DNA from: Rhynochetos jubatus
Lineage: Eukaryota; Chordata; Aves; Eurypygiformes; Rhynochetidae
Length of the DNA: 64,000 bases
Reading direction: 5' to 3'
Assembly: GCA_027574665.1 (NCBI GenBank)
Contig: CM050649.1
Location: 64,508,150 to 64,572,149, forward strand
Positions 33,492 through 46,999 of this stretch are shown piece after piece (the stretch's first letter is position 1; each line of letters opens with the position of its first letter). Under the pieces are notes generated by a model, which did not search any database, was not told where the DNA came from, and saw nothing but the letters and a program-made list of their open reading frames with translations. Position numbers and translations under genes: made by a program.

Positions 33492-34923
33492 GTGGTCCCC
33501 TGCTATATAGAAAGTCTTTAGCCCTCAAGAGACTGTGACTAAAGGACATCAGACTGAATCACTTAAGTAGTCATGCTGTCAGCAGGCATTAATGAAGGTT
33601 GCTTTTGCATACTAATAATAGAGGCCCCGGTCTGTATCATGTGAATCTTTATTATCCTCTGTTTAAGAAAGCAAACCAGCTGCAAAAATATTAATGGTAG
33701 AAAGGGACAAGCATAGCAGTAACTGCTGTTCATCTATGCATGAATTATCTGGCTTATCAGATCTACCAAGATGCCCTTGGCACCCAGGCACTGGTTCAGT
33801 CAGCTGAAATCCACAATGCCTCAAATGCAGTGTAATTGCTCTGAAACTCAAGAGAAAAGAGGACTGATTTGTACAGCAATCTTGTTCTCTTTGATGTGAT
33901 ACATAAGTGCATTTAAAAATGCGTTCAAAATATATAAATATCGGGTTACCTCCCCAGAGTCCATTGCTGACTGCAGTGGGTCTCTGTGCAGTGTATGGAT
34001 ATTCCTGCTATCTACCTTCAGCCCTGAGTTTGGGTGCAGTGAAGAGGGCTGAAGTTACAAGCCCAAAATCTTAAGTTTTCCCCCAGAACCTCAACAGTGT
34101 CTGTGAGGGGCAAATGCAATTGTCTAAACTGATAAGAATACTATCTGCAAAGTAAGTATTCAAGAAAGTGTGCTGTCTATGTCTGCATCTGAAGTATCTC
34201 AGCATGAGAGGGAAACATGCAAGGCTTGGAACCTTTCATTTGAAAGCTGGGTTTATTGTTTGACTGCAGAACTGAAACCCTTCTGCCATAAAACCTAAGA
34301 GGCACCTTTAAAATGCTGCTCTGTTGTTACTGCTAGGTAGAATGCTCAATTCCTAATCTCTTTTTTCCAACCTGACCACTGCTTTGCCTTTGCTGCTCTG
34401 AGGTGTATTCCTGCCCTGCATATTTTCCACTTCTTTAACGAATATGCTCTACTGACACGAACACATTTAGATCTACACTGCTGAGTCTATGCTCGGGAGG
34501 TTTTACTAGTGTAACTACGTAGTATGATTAAAGCAATATGACTTTCGTGTCCTTATCCTTTCCCTGAGGCTGTTTTGCCTCAGATACATGACCATTCACT
34601 CTCACTAGAATTCCCCTACTTTTCTTCCTTTTTTTTTTTTTAATTTTCCCTTCCAAGATGTGTACATTTCCCATTTCTGCCTTCCATTTTTTCCCCTCAT
34701 TTATCTCCTAGACTTATATTTTTGCTTAACTTCATCTGTTTCCTTGCCATTATTTTTCCCTCTTCTGCTCCACTTCCATTGTATCTATTCTTGCCTGGAA
34801 GTTATGACCCTTCTCGTCTCCCATATATTTTCATGCTTCTTGAGAGTGGAAATTGGTCCATTTTCAGGTAAACGGATGCCAGAGGCCCTGGACCCCAGCT
34901 GCATGAATATTTCCTTTCTGTAG
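33492..34923. other. Unique-looking sequence with a pyrimidine-rich patch
   Basis: No gene is seen. At about 33966-34035 there is the spaced resemblance to 4113-4180. From about 34610 to 34800 the plus strand is strongly pyrimidine-rich, which produces the 87-codon frame there. Confidence 0.45.
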
Positions 34924-35460
34924 TTGATGTTATGTGCAGTTTTGAGTATAGCAATGAATCTGAGAGTTTATTAGTGTTTGACATCCAACTGATCACAGGG
35001 TGTATAACCTTTGCAGCACAGGAACAGCAAATGTTTAGGGGGGACAGGGAAGAGGTGACCCCTGGGAGCATCAGCAGTTGTGGGGAGGTGGTGGCCACTG
35101 CACTCAGTCTGTGGTTGGGAACTGGGAAAGGCACCCTGGGAGTGGAATGGGAAGGAGCCCCCATGGTGGCCAAGAAGCTCATGAGAAGTAACCAGCCGGG
35201 ACCGGTGCAACGATTCAGGGGTTCGGCAGAAAGGTTTCATCTCAGGTGGCAGAGATGGAAAGAAGGAAAGGTGAGAAAGAGAGGTGAGTGTAGGAATTTG
35301 TGCTGAGTGACTAGCATGTCTGTGGGGAAGGGATAGAATGCTTCTTCACCCTGCAGGAAGTCCCAGGAAGGACAAAGGTAGGAGAGGTTGGGCCCTGTTA
35401 GGTAAAGGTTGACCACAATCCCAAAGGCTTGTGTTGTGGAAAGCATTTTGGAAACCAGCA
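34924..35460. other. G-rich block, open on both strands; unassigned
   Basis: Relative to its flanks this block is GC-rich and purine-rich on the plus strand. It stays open for 124 codons on the plus strand (34932-35306) and for 126 and 89 codons on the minus strand (35182-34802, 35240-34971). Openness in several frames at once is a sign of composition, not of coding. I recognise no repeat family and no protein motif. It might be an unclassified repeat or a decayed pseudogene. Confidence 0.3.
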
Positions 35461-36712
35461 AAAATAGGAATATGAAGCACAGATAACCTCACTTTGGTCA
35501 TCCTTGCATTCCCTTTGAAAACATTTATGTGTACCTCTTGATGTCAGAGTACAAACCTTTTAAAAGTTTCCAGTAATTCAATCCAAAGAAGTGTTCATGG
35601 ATTCACAATATGAAATTAATAGTGTAGGGTTTGTTGCAGCAATGTGGTATTTGTGTAAAAGTATTCAGCAGTTACGATGAAAATTAATTCCAGGATTAAG
35701 TTAATCTACATATTCATCTTCTTCATTTGTGTTCAAAATGGAAAACAAGAACACTTGAGAAGTAAAGTTAGATTAACTAGCAATGTATGAATATTCCGGG
35801 TTTGATTAACTGCTAGAGTACCCTGGAACAGAATCACCTCAGCACTGTTCCTCTTATCTTGTACTTTGTAGCAATGGTTGGCTTTCATGTGCCTCACTTG
35901 CTGCAGCTTGGGTTTTAAATTGGTATCTTATTCTCTCTTGACAGTATTTGTCTTTCTTTCTTGCCTCATTGGTTCCAGATAATTATTTATACCAATTTTA
36001 CTTTCAGATTTTTGTAGCCTTGACAGCTTTGCCTACAGGGACTTTTCTCTGTTTTACCATACGGTTTCGTAACCACCCGTCTGTTCTGTTGAGAGCAGGT
36101 TCTTATTCTCCTGCACTGACAGTAAGAGGTAACTCATGGTACTAGCCTGCATTTCAGGGTGCTGCTAGTCTCAAGTCCCTTACGCTTCAGTAGTGGAGGA
36201 ATTTTTACTGTTACGTCACTGACGCTCTGTGGTGCAGTCCAGACTTGTTCAAGCACTGAGACACTGAAGTTTCAGCACCACAGTTTTAGTTTACATTCTC
36301 TGTGAGGGAAGAAGCGAAGACTTTGGCTGCTTCCCTAAATGCTCCTTTTACCACTTAAATGCTGCCGCTGCTACTACAAAAGCTATAGTTCTGATCACTT
36401 TTAATGCTTTGGTGGCAAACCTAGATGCATTCAGGTCCCTGTTCATCTCAGCCTACACTGTAATTAAGGTTTAGACTAGGGGATAGTTGTCCATCTCCAC
36501 ACAATGGCCACTTCTAAGAAATCATAAGCAGGGCAAACTAAGCTCTCTGGGAATTTCCTAGCCAAGCTGGGAACAACCTAAGGGGTTGCAGACCTGCAGG
36601 CAAAGAATCCAGCACTAAGGACAGGGATAATGTTTTTAACATGTTAATCCTACCCCTAGTGCAAACATTTTAAACATCTAAGTAGGGGAAAAAAAAAATT
36701 AAAGATCACAGT
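35461..36712. other. AT-rich sequence, no gene seen
   Basis: Only short open frames occur, and no repeat family or RNA gene is recognised. Confidence 0.5.
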
Positions 36713-36738
36713 CCCCCCCGTCCCCCCCCCCCCCCCCC
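36713..36738 (+). repeat. Poly(C) tract
   Basis: It consists of seven C residues, then GT, then seventeen C residues. The complementary strand is a strong G-run able to form a G-quadruplex. The exact length is uncertain in any assembly. Confidence 0.85.
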
Positions 36739-36808
36739 TTTTTCCTTTACATTCCATGAAACTGTCATTGTGGGTGGTGTTTTTATTTGGTGGTTTTGTT
36801 GTTTGGTT

Positions 36809-36833
36809 CCCCCCCCCCCACACACACGGGGGT
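36809..36833 (+). repeat. C-run, CA repeat and G-run hairpin
   Basis: Eleven C residues are followed by (AC)4 and then five G residues. The C-run and G-run can pair across an eight-base loop to make a small GC hairpin. It sits 71 bases after the poly(C) tract. Confidence 0.8.
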
Positions 36834-37645
36834 TTACCTAGGTGGATTGACTGCTTCATGCAGTTTCATGCAGTTTCATAAAACACAACTGAAACAGTCA
36901 TTTTAAGCCTACTGTTTTGTAGCATAGTTTTGTAGAAGGAGAATAAAGGATAAAAAGCAAACTGATGAGTGCATGTAGATGTTTTCTATGGGACAAATGA
37001 TTTGGAGTAAATGTGACAATTTCCTCTCTCTCTCCCTTTTTTTTTTTTTCTGTGGGAGAGATGCTGGCAGAGAAAGGATGTATGGATGGTATTGGAATCA
37101 GAGGCAATCACCAACCAAAATTACCATTTCCACACATCCCAGTTCCTGTGCAAGGGGAGAGAGGTCGGGCAGGTGGGAGATTTCACCCGCTGATGTGCTG
37201 AGACAGTCTTTGGGGGAATATTTTAGATATGTTGCTTTTTTAAAAGTGGTAAATCCTTGGTTCCATTAAAAATAATAGAAGTTTTGCCACCAGATATTAA
37301 AATACACAGACCTACTGTACTTTCATTTTCATGTTTTTCCAAAGTTTTCTGCAGCAAATAGATAGAGCTACAGAATCTCATAGCGCTGACAGTCTGCGGG
37401 TCTTGCATTCTTGTCCTCCGTATGCAGTGGCTTCCCTCGAACAGTTGCTGCCCCCCTCAGTGATGAGAAACGTCACTAATGCCCTGCCTTACCTTACTCT
37501 TAGGGCATCTGTGTGCCCCAGGGGATGCTTAATGCCCTCTTAGATGTGAGAAGAGGCATTTCAAGATGGCAACAACTTGTGTTTTGACATTTTGCTGGTA
37601 AGGTGAAATTTTCTTTAGAAATCTTGTCCAAAAAGACTATGCACA
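36834..37645. other. Unique-looking sequence, no gene seen
   Basis: Small homopolymers only, including a T-run at about 37038-37050. At about 36855-36879 an 11-base unit (TTCATGCAGTT) is tandemly repeated. No gene is recognised. Confidence 0.5.
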
Positions 37646-37733
37646 TCCATATATGTATGTACAGATATATGCATACATATATACATATAAAGGTATGTAC
37701 ATACATAAGTATATATGCGTATATCTGCATATA
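37646..37733 (+). repeat. Degenerate TATG/TACA (alternating purine-pyrimidine) tract
   Basis: The tract is built from ATAT, GTAT, GTAC and CATA tetramers with few interruptions. It produces Tyr/Ile/Cys-rich open frames on the minus strand that are not genes. Alternating purine-pyrimidine DNA of this kind is prone to unusual structure and length change. Confidence 0.85.
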
Positions 37734-40464
37734 AAATGGAATTTTTACCTTTTTCCATGAGACAACCCTCTCTACCCCAATGTTTTCCAGTGATCTGCAC
37801 TAGCTGCTGTTAGTGTGGAATTCAGCTGCAATTTGCATGATTTACAGACAGCTGCCTGGTATAACTCTGCTGGGTTGTCAATACACTTAGATTTGTACGG
37901 AAAGCGAGTGGAATACACAGTAAATTAGTATTGTTATTATTTTTATTATCTCTGTGCTTACATTCTTGCATTCTTAAAAAAAAAAAAAGGCCTGCAGCAT
38001 ATGTTTCACAATCCCATTTACTCCCATTAGCACACAGACATACTCTGTTTCAAACTGACTTTTAAAACAGACGTCGTATCAAATCCATTTTAAAAATAGT
38101 TTGTACCAACCCCAGGGAGATTTGGAATCCTTTAAAGCCTACAGCAATTTACATTCAGAAAAAAATGTTCAAGTCAAGCTTTATCAGTTCATGCTGTGCA
38201 CAGTTTGGTGTGTTCAGAGTGGATTGTAAAAAATAAGAGCTTTGCTACTTGTAGCAGTATGAACATAGGGCTGATACAGCGTTTAGGATAAAAGAACAGC
38301 TTCCTTCTCTTAAATAAAAGGAACAAAATCAGTGTTTTGAACCTTGTCTTCTCTGCTTGATTAGAGGTGTTAATTATTTTAGCATAATCACTGTCTGTGT
38401 TCACGAAGTGTGGTCCCCTCAGGACACTGTGCTACCTCTTATCAGCCGCCATGAATGGCACCACTGGCTCAGCTGGAGTTGTGCTTTGCAAAGCATGTCA
38501 GATGGGGTCAATAGATCTTTTCAGCTCCTGCTTTACAGCCATGTATCTGCCTGAGCGCTCTTTAGTTATTCATCTGCTTTGTGTTACTGGGCATTACAAG
38601 GGGAAGTAATTTTCCTTCTGCATGTTTTAGTCATACACTGTTCCAACCTTATTTTCAGCTACGTTTTAGAAAATAATCTGGGGATAAGAGCAGGAGAGGT
38701 TATGGGGTCATCTTCAAACCCACTTATAAAGCTTTTCACTGCCTTTCTGGAGTAATCCCAGATGTGTCCTAAAGGATCAAGCAAGGGCATCAGGCATCGA
38801 AGTCCTTGAGCTTCTCATTGGTGAAGCTACTTGTTGACAACAGGGAGCCAACAACTTGTTGGCAAAAGACTACTTCCTAAGGAGAGATTCTTTGGCCTTT
38901 TTGACAACAATAATTCTAGTAAGGAACAAAAAGAGCAGAGGTGATAGCAAACCCAGAGTTTTGAATCTGAATGGTATCTTCAAGTGCTGCTTGTTTTCCA
39001 TTGACTTCTGTTTCTTCTTCAAGTCTTCGATATTTTGCTTGCACTTTTTATTGCACCAAGCCATTGTTTACACCCTCATTCTTCAGTATTCTCCTTGTCT
39101 TCTATGTTTCTTCATGCCAAGTAATCGCTTTTGTACCTTTGTCTTATCTGTTTTTCTTTTCTGCAGAACGTGTGTTGTCCTGAGAGAATTCTTTATGTTA
39201 GCAGCAGAGCTGTGTCCTAGAGTGGATCTTATAGATTTTTTCTATACCTGAAAATTACTTCTTGCTTTTTCATCTCAAAGAACAATCTCTTCTTCGTTTG
39301 CAACATCTTCCTTGAACTAAGTTTTCATGGGTAGGAGCCATTCTCCTTTGTGTCTTCCTGTACCCCAAGAGAAAAAGAAAGTCAAATGTGCTTCTTCCTG
39401 TTCTGTTGCCCTGAATTCTTGTGCTATCAGGTCATAATTTTAAAAGGCAAAAATGATTGGAAAAGAAAAAATCTTAGTAAATCGTAAATCAAGAGGCAAG
39501 TATATAATTTGACTGCAGTGCAATGTATGTGCATTTCCGCTGAGCTGAAACATGATTCACAATTGTTTGCACCCTGACAGAAATGTTCTCTGGTGCACTC
39601 TTGCTGCAGGACTGATAATTCGTACCCTTTTCCGGGGTAAAGGAACAAGGCGCAGCTTTTTAAATAATAGTTTTCAAGAATGATAATTGCAGACCTGTCA
39701 TACAATGGGGAATGCTACGGAGGCATTCAGTGCACAAGGGAGGCCTAAGATTTTCAGGAAAAAATTATGATTGTCTCTAAGGACAGTTGAGTTGCAAGTA
39801 ACTGTTCCACAACATGTCAAGAGAGCAGCTGGAGATCAAGCACAATCTGTAGCTGAAGCACTTTACAGGTGGACTGGAAAACAGAAAACTGTTGTTTACC
39901 TTTTCCTTTCCATGGTGTGTAAGATCTTTCAAAGACCAGTGGAGTTCTTATTTTTCCCTTTTTTTAAACATTTTACACTTTAGGTCATTTCTGCTCAGTG
40001 CTGAAAGATTAGATATTCACATATCTGAAACTGTAATACTATCCAAAGACATAGTTAGCAGTTAGATCCCCTTACTTCACTCCCATTATCTGGAAAAATC
40101 TCTTACTCCTATGGGTGACATCAATATTTTAGCCTTTCAGAGGCCTTACCAAAAATCTTAGAGGAAACTGAAACAATATAGGAAAGCAAGGAACAGGCAG
40201 TTAAAAATAGAAGTCATGTGAGCATAATAAAGGTTACCTTGTAGGTAATCTAGTACGATCTCCACTGTCACGAAGAAACAGAGGTCTCTGTAGCAGCCTC
40301 CCTCCCTTTTTTCACTAATTTAGGGAAACGAGAGATGTGAAAAGGAATATCTTTTTATACTTTCTAACTCTGGCAGAAAAAATGGCATCCTATGGGGTGC
40401 CTGGAGGAACGGATGCCCACCCAGCTACTGCTGACAGGGCTAAAAACTGGTCTGCCTAGAAACC
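37734..40464. other. AT-rich sequence, no gene seen
   Basis: It includes a 13-nt poly(A) at about 37976-37988. Frames of up to 131 codons (38856-39251 plus) are rich in Phe, Leu and Ser and look like T-rich noncoding DNA. No repeat family is recognised. Confidence 0.5.
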
Positions 40465-40760
40465 TGTTTCCTTCTTTCCCTGGCTGCAAAATTACTCCCC
40501 AGGAGGCCCATTTGTCTGTGTTTTGGATTTTCTTTCTCTATTTCTGCCTGTTCCCCCTCCCTGCCTCCTACCCCAACTATCTAAAGCATAGCAAACACTT
40601 TCTTTCCTTCTCTCCTAAATTTTGCTACTTGTTTTCCTCATTCTGTGTGTCAGTACTCTCATCAGGGAACATCTGAGTTTGCCTTGCCATTTCTCTGAGA
40701 CTGTCTCCAAGTCTCCCCACTGACTTTTATCCCAGCTTGCTTCCTTCCTCCCATCCCTGT
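40465..40760 (+). other. Pyrimidine-rich stretch
   Basis: The plus strand is strongly C/T-rich over about 300 bases (repeated TTTCC, CTCC and TTCTC steps). This leaves a 94-codon plus frame open (40392-40676), but no exon signal or protein motif is visible. Confidence 0.5.
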
Positions 40761-43700
40761 CTGACTCCAGGCTGTTCTTTCACCTAAAAGAAAAACCAGA
40801 CACTGTTGAAGACCCAAAGCTTATGATGTCTCTGACTTGTCTGTTATGCCTGTTAGTCAAAACTTCAATCACTTTTTTTTTTAGAGCATATTTTTACTTA
40901 ACAGAATCATGAAAACAGCAGTTATCCCATATTATCACTACATTATACTTATGCTGTTCCATCTCCTCCCAGTGATGCAGTCTAGACTGTTCTTTAATTT
41001 TATGTTCTTCAAAGAAAAAAAAAAAAAGATGCTGTAAAACCCAGAGGCCAGGTAAAAATTTCCTTTTCCAGACGTTGGCGGCTATGTTTCTGTCTTTCAA
41101 GCCTGCACAAGTTCTGCTGACAAAGTCGTGATTGGGTGGGGTGGAAAGAAGATGAAGAATTCCAAGGTTATAAAATGAAATAGTTTAAATCATGCCTGAC
41201 TGAAAAGAAGGTAAAGAACAGGAAACAAAAATAATTTTTAAAAAGAACTTTGTTTCCAGCAAGTAAGTTAACTTTTCTTGCTCTCGTTGTTTCACCACGC
41301 ATGTCATGTCTTTCCATGTAAATCACTTTGGAAAGTGGATGTGCTCACCCAGGTTCAGCATTTTCTTTAACTCCATCACGCTGATACCAGTGACACCAGC
41401 TAATACCGGGTACGTTAATGTTGCATAGCATTTAAGGACAAATTGTGTCTAAGTGGGGTACGTAGAAGTCTTCATGCAGTCTGGATTCCCTAACTTGAAA
41501 AAAAACTTGAAACAGGAACTAACACTCTCAAAGTCTGAAGAAACTGACCTTCTTCAAAAGAATACAGATAGCATCCTAAATTTCCAATAATCTTCTGAAG
41601 AAAAATGCCTGATCCTATTGTAAATGCCAAGTAACCGATGATACCTTGCTGGACAGGGTTTCAATGCAAGATCATTACAAGAAATAACTCCAAAATAACT
41701 AGAAAGATTAGTTGAAAATTTATTCAGCTGCTTTTGTTTCTGAGCAGGCTATGACCCTGATATTTCAAAATTGCTGAAAAAGAGTGGAGACAAGCTCATG
41801 CTGGAAATCACTGCTTTTGAAATGATGAGTGGTATTTCTCAGACGTCTGGGAGATGACATGCGCTATTGCGGATGAAACAACCGATACTGTCACACTAGC
41901 AGGTAGTTAAAAGCAGAGCCAAACTCAGTGACAATTTTGTGTGTATTACAAAATCACTGAATCAGGTGAAGAATTATTCAAATGATAAGGCGTACATGAA
42001 GATCTGAAGTTCATATGTTCATATACTTCACAGGGTTATAATTTCTCTAGGTCAACAGAGTGTTGTCACTCTGGTGAGCCTAAAATTTTGAAACCAGTAT
42101 TTTTCCAACTTTGATTCACCTCTGTGGACAAACAAGACTCCTCCTATCCCACATTTCAAAAAGTCAGCATTGCAATAATGAAGTATAATACATGTTTTCC
42201 GGTCCATGATTTAATTTCAGTATGGCAGGAGAAATATTCTTCCTGCAGGATTCTACAGAATCCAATTGACCATACAAATCTGAATGTGGAAATGACCTGT
42301 AAGGCTGAAGGTTTCTGTCTGAAGAGGAGCCTATCAGCGTCAGTGAGCTCTGAGTAGGCTTAAAAAATTCCCTAGAAATAAAGAGGTCATCTGCACCACG
42401 TAAAAGGTCCTCCATGTGAATATCTTCTTGTGTCCTTGTTAACTTTGTTTTGTCAACTTTCCTGTCTTTGCCTCAAAGCCCCAGAATCTAGGTTGGTTTT
42501 TTTTAATTTTCATTACTGCAGAGAAAAACTTGACAATATATAACCTGGAAATGTGGAACTTGAATAATAATAAAAGGAACAAAAATGTGGACCATTTTTT
42601 AAATGCTATTTTCACACTCATCTCTTCCATTGTTTTGTCATAGGATAATGCATGAAGTCTGGATAGCCACAAGAGTGTTGTAGAGAGGCAAAGTAACAAG
42701 TTTTTAATGTGAATTATTATTAAAAATTGCAGCAGACTCCAAGGACAAGCAATTCAAAAGCTGTGAAAACAACCTTACAATGAGATGCAAGAATAACAGT
42801 TTATTTCAGCTGAAAATAAAGAAGAGTGCTGAGGAAGGAAAAAAAAATCTAGCTGTTTTCATAATTCATTTAAGAACATGTAAGCCTAAGCCCCAAATCC
42901 TCTCGCACTTCCATTTTGGTGCTCTGTAGTTGTGGTCCTCAGTGGAACTATATAAACAGTATTTATGCCTCACATACAGAAATAACATTTCAAGGAAGAA
43001 CATAGAGTAGTAAAATCAGAGCATTTTCAAAGCTCAGTAAATACTAAACAGCTCTTTAGACTCAAGCTGTTGTTCATGTTTCTACAAACCTTTAGCAACA
43101 TCTTTTATTTTCCTAATGGCAAGTGGTGCCTAATGATGGCTTGACTTGGAGGCATAGCATGTGGTTTAGATGCTGTTTGCTAATACCTTCCTTTTTAGTA
43201 AACCTGTGGTTTATACCAAATGTTTGCGACAAATGTTCTCTCTGTTTTATTTGGAAAATGAGTAACTTACTAAAAATAAAATTGAAAAACACATAGGTCT
43301 GTAAGCATCATGCCAGGAAAAACTACCATTCTAGTAAGCTCCCTGTTTTCTAAAACTTCTGTCCACAATCTGGAAGTCTGGAAATGCTTGGTGTTATTTA
43401 ACATCTTTAGTGTACTATATGTCTATAAGTAATAGTTATTAATTTTTACAGGACAAACCACTAAGAGATAAGCAAATATATCGGAGAGTTTTAATACCTC
43501 TTTTTTTCCATATCTTCTTTTAAAAAGTACATTTACCTAATGATTGGGGGAAATTATATTTATAAAGCAATCTTAATAGGTTTGCTAGATATAGGAAATA
43601 AAGTAAATAACAAATAGGCTATCTACTGAAATGCAATATAGCAACAGAGGTGATATTTTCCATCTAAAATTGTCATTTCAAAGGTGTATTTTACTGCGAT

Positions 43701-46700
43701 GTTTCTTATTCAAATGTACCAACAAATAGAAGATGATATAGAAAGAGGTAATTTTGTCACCTCTCTAATAAGAACTGCAGTAGGTCTTTTGACTTTTCTG
43801 ATGTGGAAAAACTTGATCTCAGATTCACTTTTTTCAGTGTATAAGGATTTTACGATATACTGTCTATAAAAATACAAGTCTAGCTTTTACATTTGACCTC
43901 TGAAAAGTGGTGATGCTCTTACTACTTAGAGTTTCCTTGCATTGCTATTTTTCTCTGGTGACAATAAAAGGAGTTCAAAATACTTCTAGATGCATTCTGT
44001 GTTGCTGTGGTTTTGAGGAGGAAACAGAAGCTTTCTGGTGGTATCATTGTGTCTGTCTCCAGAAAATACCGTTTACTTCAGTGCTCAGGAAATTACATTA
44101 CCCTGAAATTGTTTGTATGACATGCATTATTCAGTGAAGAAAAAGAAATTAATCTCTAGTCTAATTTTTTAAAACTCTGAAAATAAGAGAGTGTGTTTGT
44201 AGTTCTCTAAATTTTCCCAGACTGATGCCAGGAAAGGAAAATGTGCAGTGAAGGTGATCTCATTTGGAAGTGACATCCCAGAGATCAGAGACACTGAATT
44301 GCTTTCATCTCTGCCTACAATCCACTTCCTTTGAGAAACCACATATGTTCAAATAAAAACATAGGCCAAATTAGTTTTGTGACAGCCGGTTCCCTGCAAA
44401 TGTACATCATCTTCAAATACACATTGGAGAAGAGAGTTTAAATTTGTGTTTGAATCCTAATCCTCTCAGGATAACATCAGAATTATCCAAACACTGTGAC
44501 TGCCTCTAGGTTAAGTAACAGCTTCCAAACCTGAATACATCTGTCGGTGGCAGATTGCAGCTAACACCACGCAATTGGCACCATGCAGCCGGAGACTGCT
44601 TAGAAAGCGCCAAGTGGTTTTGATGCTTAGTCCTTTCCTTCATTTGTTAATTAATTAATGTATACATTAAATTAAAAATATAATGCGTAGAACTTTCCTG
44701 GTTTGGGTTGAAATAATCTCTAATTAAGATATATGTCTATTTGCATGATTTTTTTGTAGATGTCTGCTGTAATTTGCCAGAAGAGTAGAAAAATGTGATT
44801 AAACATAACTTTTTTCAATTCCACAGTAACTCTCTGGGAGACAGCTCCTTAGTTTATAGAATAAATTTATTACTGGACACATTTTTCAACCTACTGAATT
44901 CTCACTGACAGCTAAAAATATTGGATGCCAGCTATTTCAGGAGTCTTCTAATTAGCTGAAGTATTTTGGTAGTTATCTACTGTCCTCCTACTTTGAGGCT
45001 TCCCTATATCTAAATTAAGATTTCTCCTACACCTAAATCTGCCCATCAATGAGCAGTTGCTATTTGGCAGACCTAACACAAGGAGAAAAAAATGCACACT
45101 AGCTGGGTATGTTTCTTTCAGCTGATAAAAAGGAGCTTTTATAAGCAGAAGCAATAAAGATATCTGATTTTCTCCATTGCCAGTAATGAGGACATTTTCT
45201 CAAAGTTAATGTATCACAGACAATAAATTAAATACATGATTTTCCTTATTTGAGAAGATGCAGGCTTCATCCCCACTTATGGAGGAACAAAGTGGAAACC
45301 CACAAAAGTAGTTTAATTTTGCCATATGTTAGTGCTTTCCTGCTTTGTTCCTTTGCCCCCAAAAGAAGGCAGAAAATAGGGGAAGTGTTTTAAAGGTTCA
45401 TAAAGTGTTTTAAAGATTTTAAAGTTCATACTTCAGCATGAAACCCATGTAGGAGACTGCATGCAGAACAGATTGCTTTAAAAACCCCTAGTTTTAGTGC
45501 CATGTACATGTACATCTCCAAAAGTCAGAATTGACTTCAGTATTAGCTGGATGCACCTGTACCTGATGACACTCAGTGGTGCACCCTGCAGGGGTGACAG
45601 CACCATGATGGGCAGTGGTGATGGAAGGGATGGTGCAGGATGGATGAAGGGTGCTGTACTCAAATGAGGTGGCTGGCGGTTCATCTCTACCTGCTGCCAT
45701 ACCTTGATGTAGGAAAAAGGAAGCAGAGCAAGTCTTTCTGTCTAGGCCCAAATTAGGGAATTTGCAGTTATTTAGAAAGAAGAAGTGCAGAAGGTGATAA
45801 ACTGGCTTGCCCTTGGCAACAGAAGTGGGAACTTGAGAGAAAATGACATTCTGCAAAGCTGAAACATGGTTTGAAACAGAAAAAGGTATTGAAACTTGCC
45901 CCAAAATAGGAAACCTGCATCTCTTACATAGTCTGGAAGAAATAAGCCTGAGCTGCAAACTTCACAAGTAGTGCTGTGCTTAGACATGAGGGGCTGGAAG
46001 AGGGCTCAGAAGAGCAGTGCCTGCTACCAGGAATAGGGGAGCTTGGCTGTTTTGTCTGGAGGCTGGTGGGAAGCCTGGGATTGAGATATGTGTCATCCAG
46101 ACAGGACATCAGCAGGGACCTTCCAAGACATTAAATTGTGTCTTGCAGAACTTTCAGGTCTGATGCTGCTCTGAGAGACCTTTGCAGAGCCTTTGACTAA
46201 TAATAGAAACCATTCATCCACCCACAAACCATGTAACCCCTCAGAACACTCCACCTGGTGTACCCAGCTTTTGTAACGTGCAGAGCTGGCACAGGGAACA
46301 GCACCCTAACCCAGATCCCACATCTAGCAACACTACTTACTGCTCTCAAACCCATCTGCGTCCCTCCCAGTGGAGCAGGCAGTGCCTCCTCCTCTCCCTT
46401 GGGCTTCCTTGAGTCCCATGAGGAGTGGGCAGATCCTGATCCAGCTATGCCTGGAGGTGTCTTGAATGCACAGCAAAATTTGGCAGGTAAGGAAGCATTC
46501 ACCCTGTGCACAAGGGATCTCACCATTCCTCCTAGGCGCACAGGGGAGTTATCACCTCTTCTCACCCTGTGACACTAAGTGTCCTTTGCCCAAACATGCA
46601 TCTTCCCTGTTCTCACCACTGTGACTGCTCCCTCAAGAGTAAGGGTGTGCTGTTTCCCAGGTAAGACGCAGAGGCTAGATTTGCTTTGTGCATATACGTA

Positions 46701-46999
46701 ATGAATAGGAGCAGGTCTGTAGATTAAAGTAGATGTTTGTGAAGACCTGAGGGGCACCTTTCAGGGGAGTTTATTTCGGACTATGTCTTGCTTGTTCTGG
46801 TGGACTACATGCCAGTTAGGAGCTGGAGCGCACTAGTGTGCTCCTAGGTATTCATTTTCTAGTTTACTTTAATTCAAGAGTAATCTAGTTTGTGCACTCT
46901 GATGACACTTCAGCAACATGCACCAAAGCACAAATCTACTTCAAAAGTGTACTTCTGACAAAACACCAATATAGAATCACTCAGAGAAACCTGAAAAAC
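40761..46999. other. Long unique-looking stretch, no gene seen
   Basis: This is mostly AT-rich, turning GC-richer from about 45500 to 46800. In that part both strands are open for 100 to 154 codons (for example 45958-45494 minus, 46565-46197 minus and 46258-46572 plus), without motifs. A 13-nt poly(A) is at about 41015-41027. No recognisable repeat, RNA gene or exon is seen. Confidence 0.45.

Noticed and set aside
45494..45958. 154-codon minus-strand frame
   Set aside because: It lies in a GC-richer patch where several frames are open at once. No motif is recognised.
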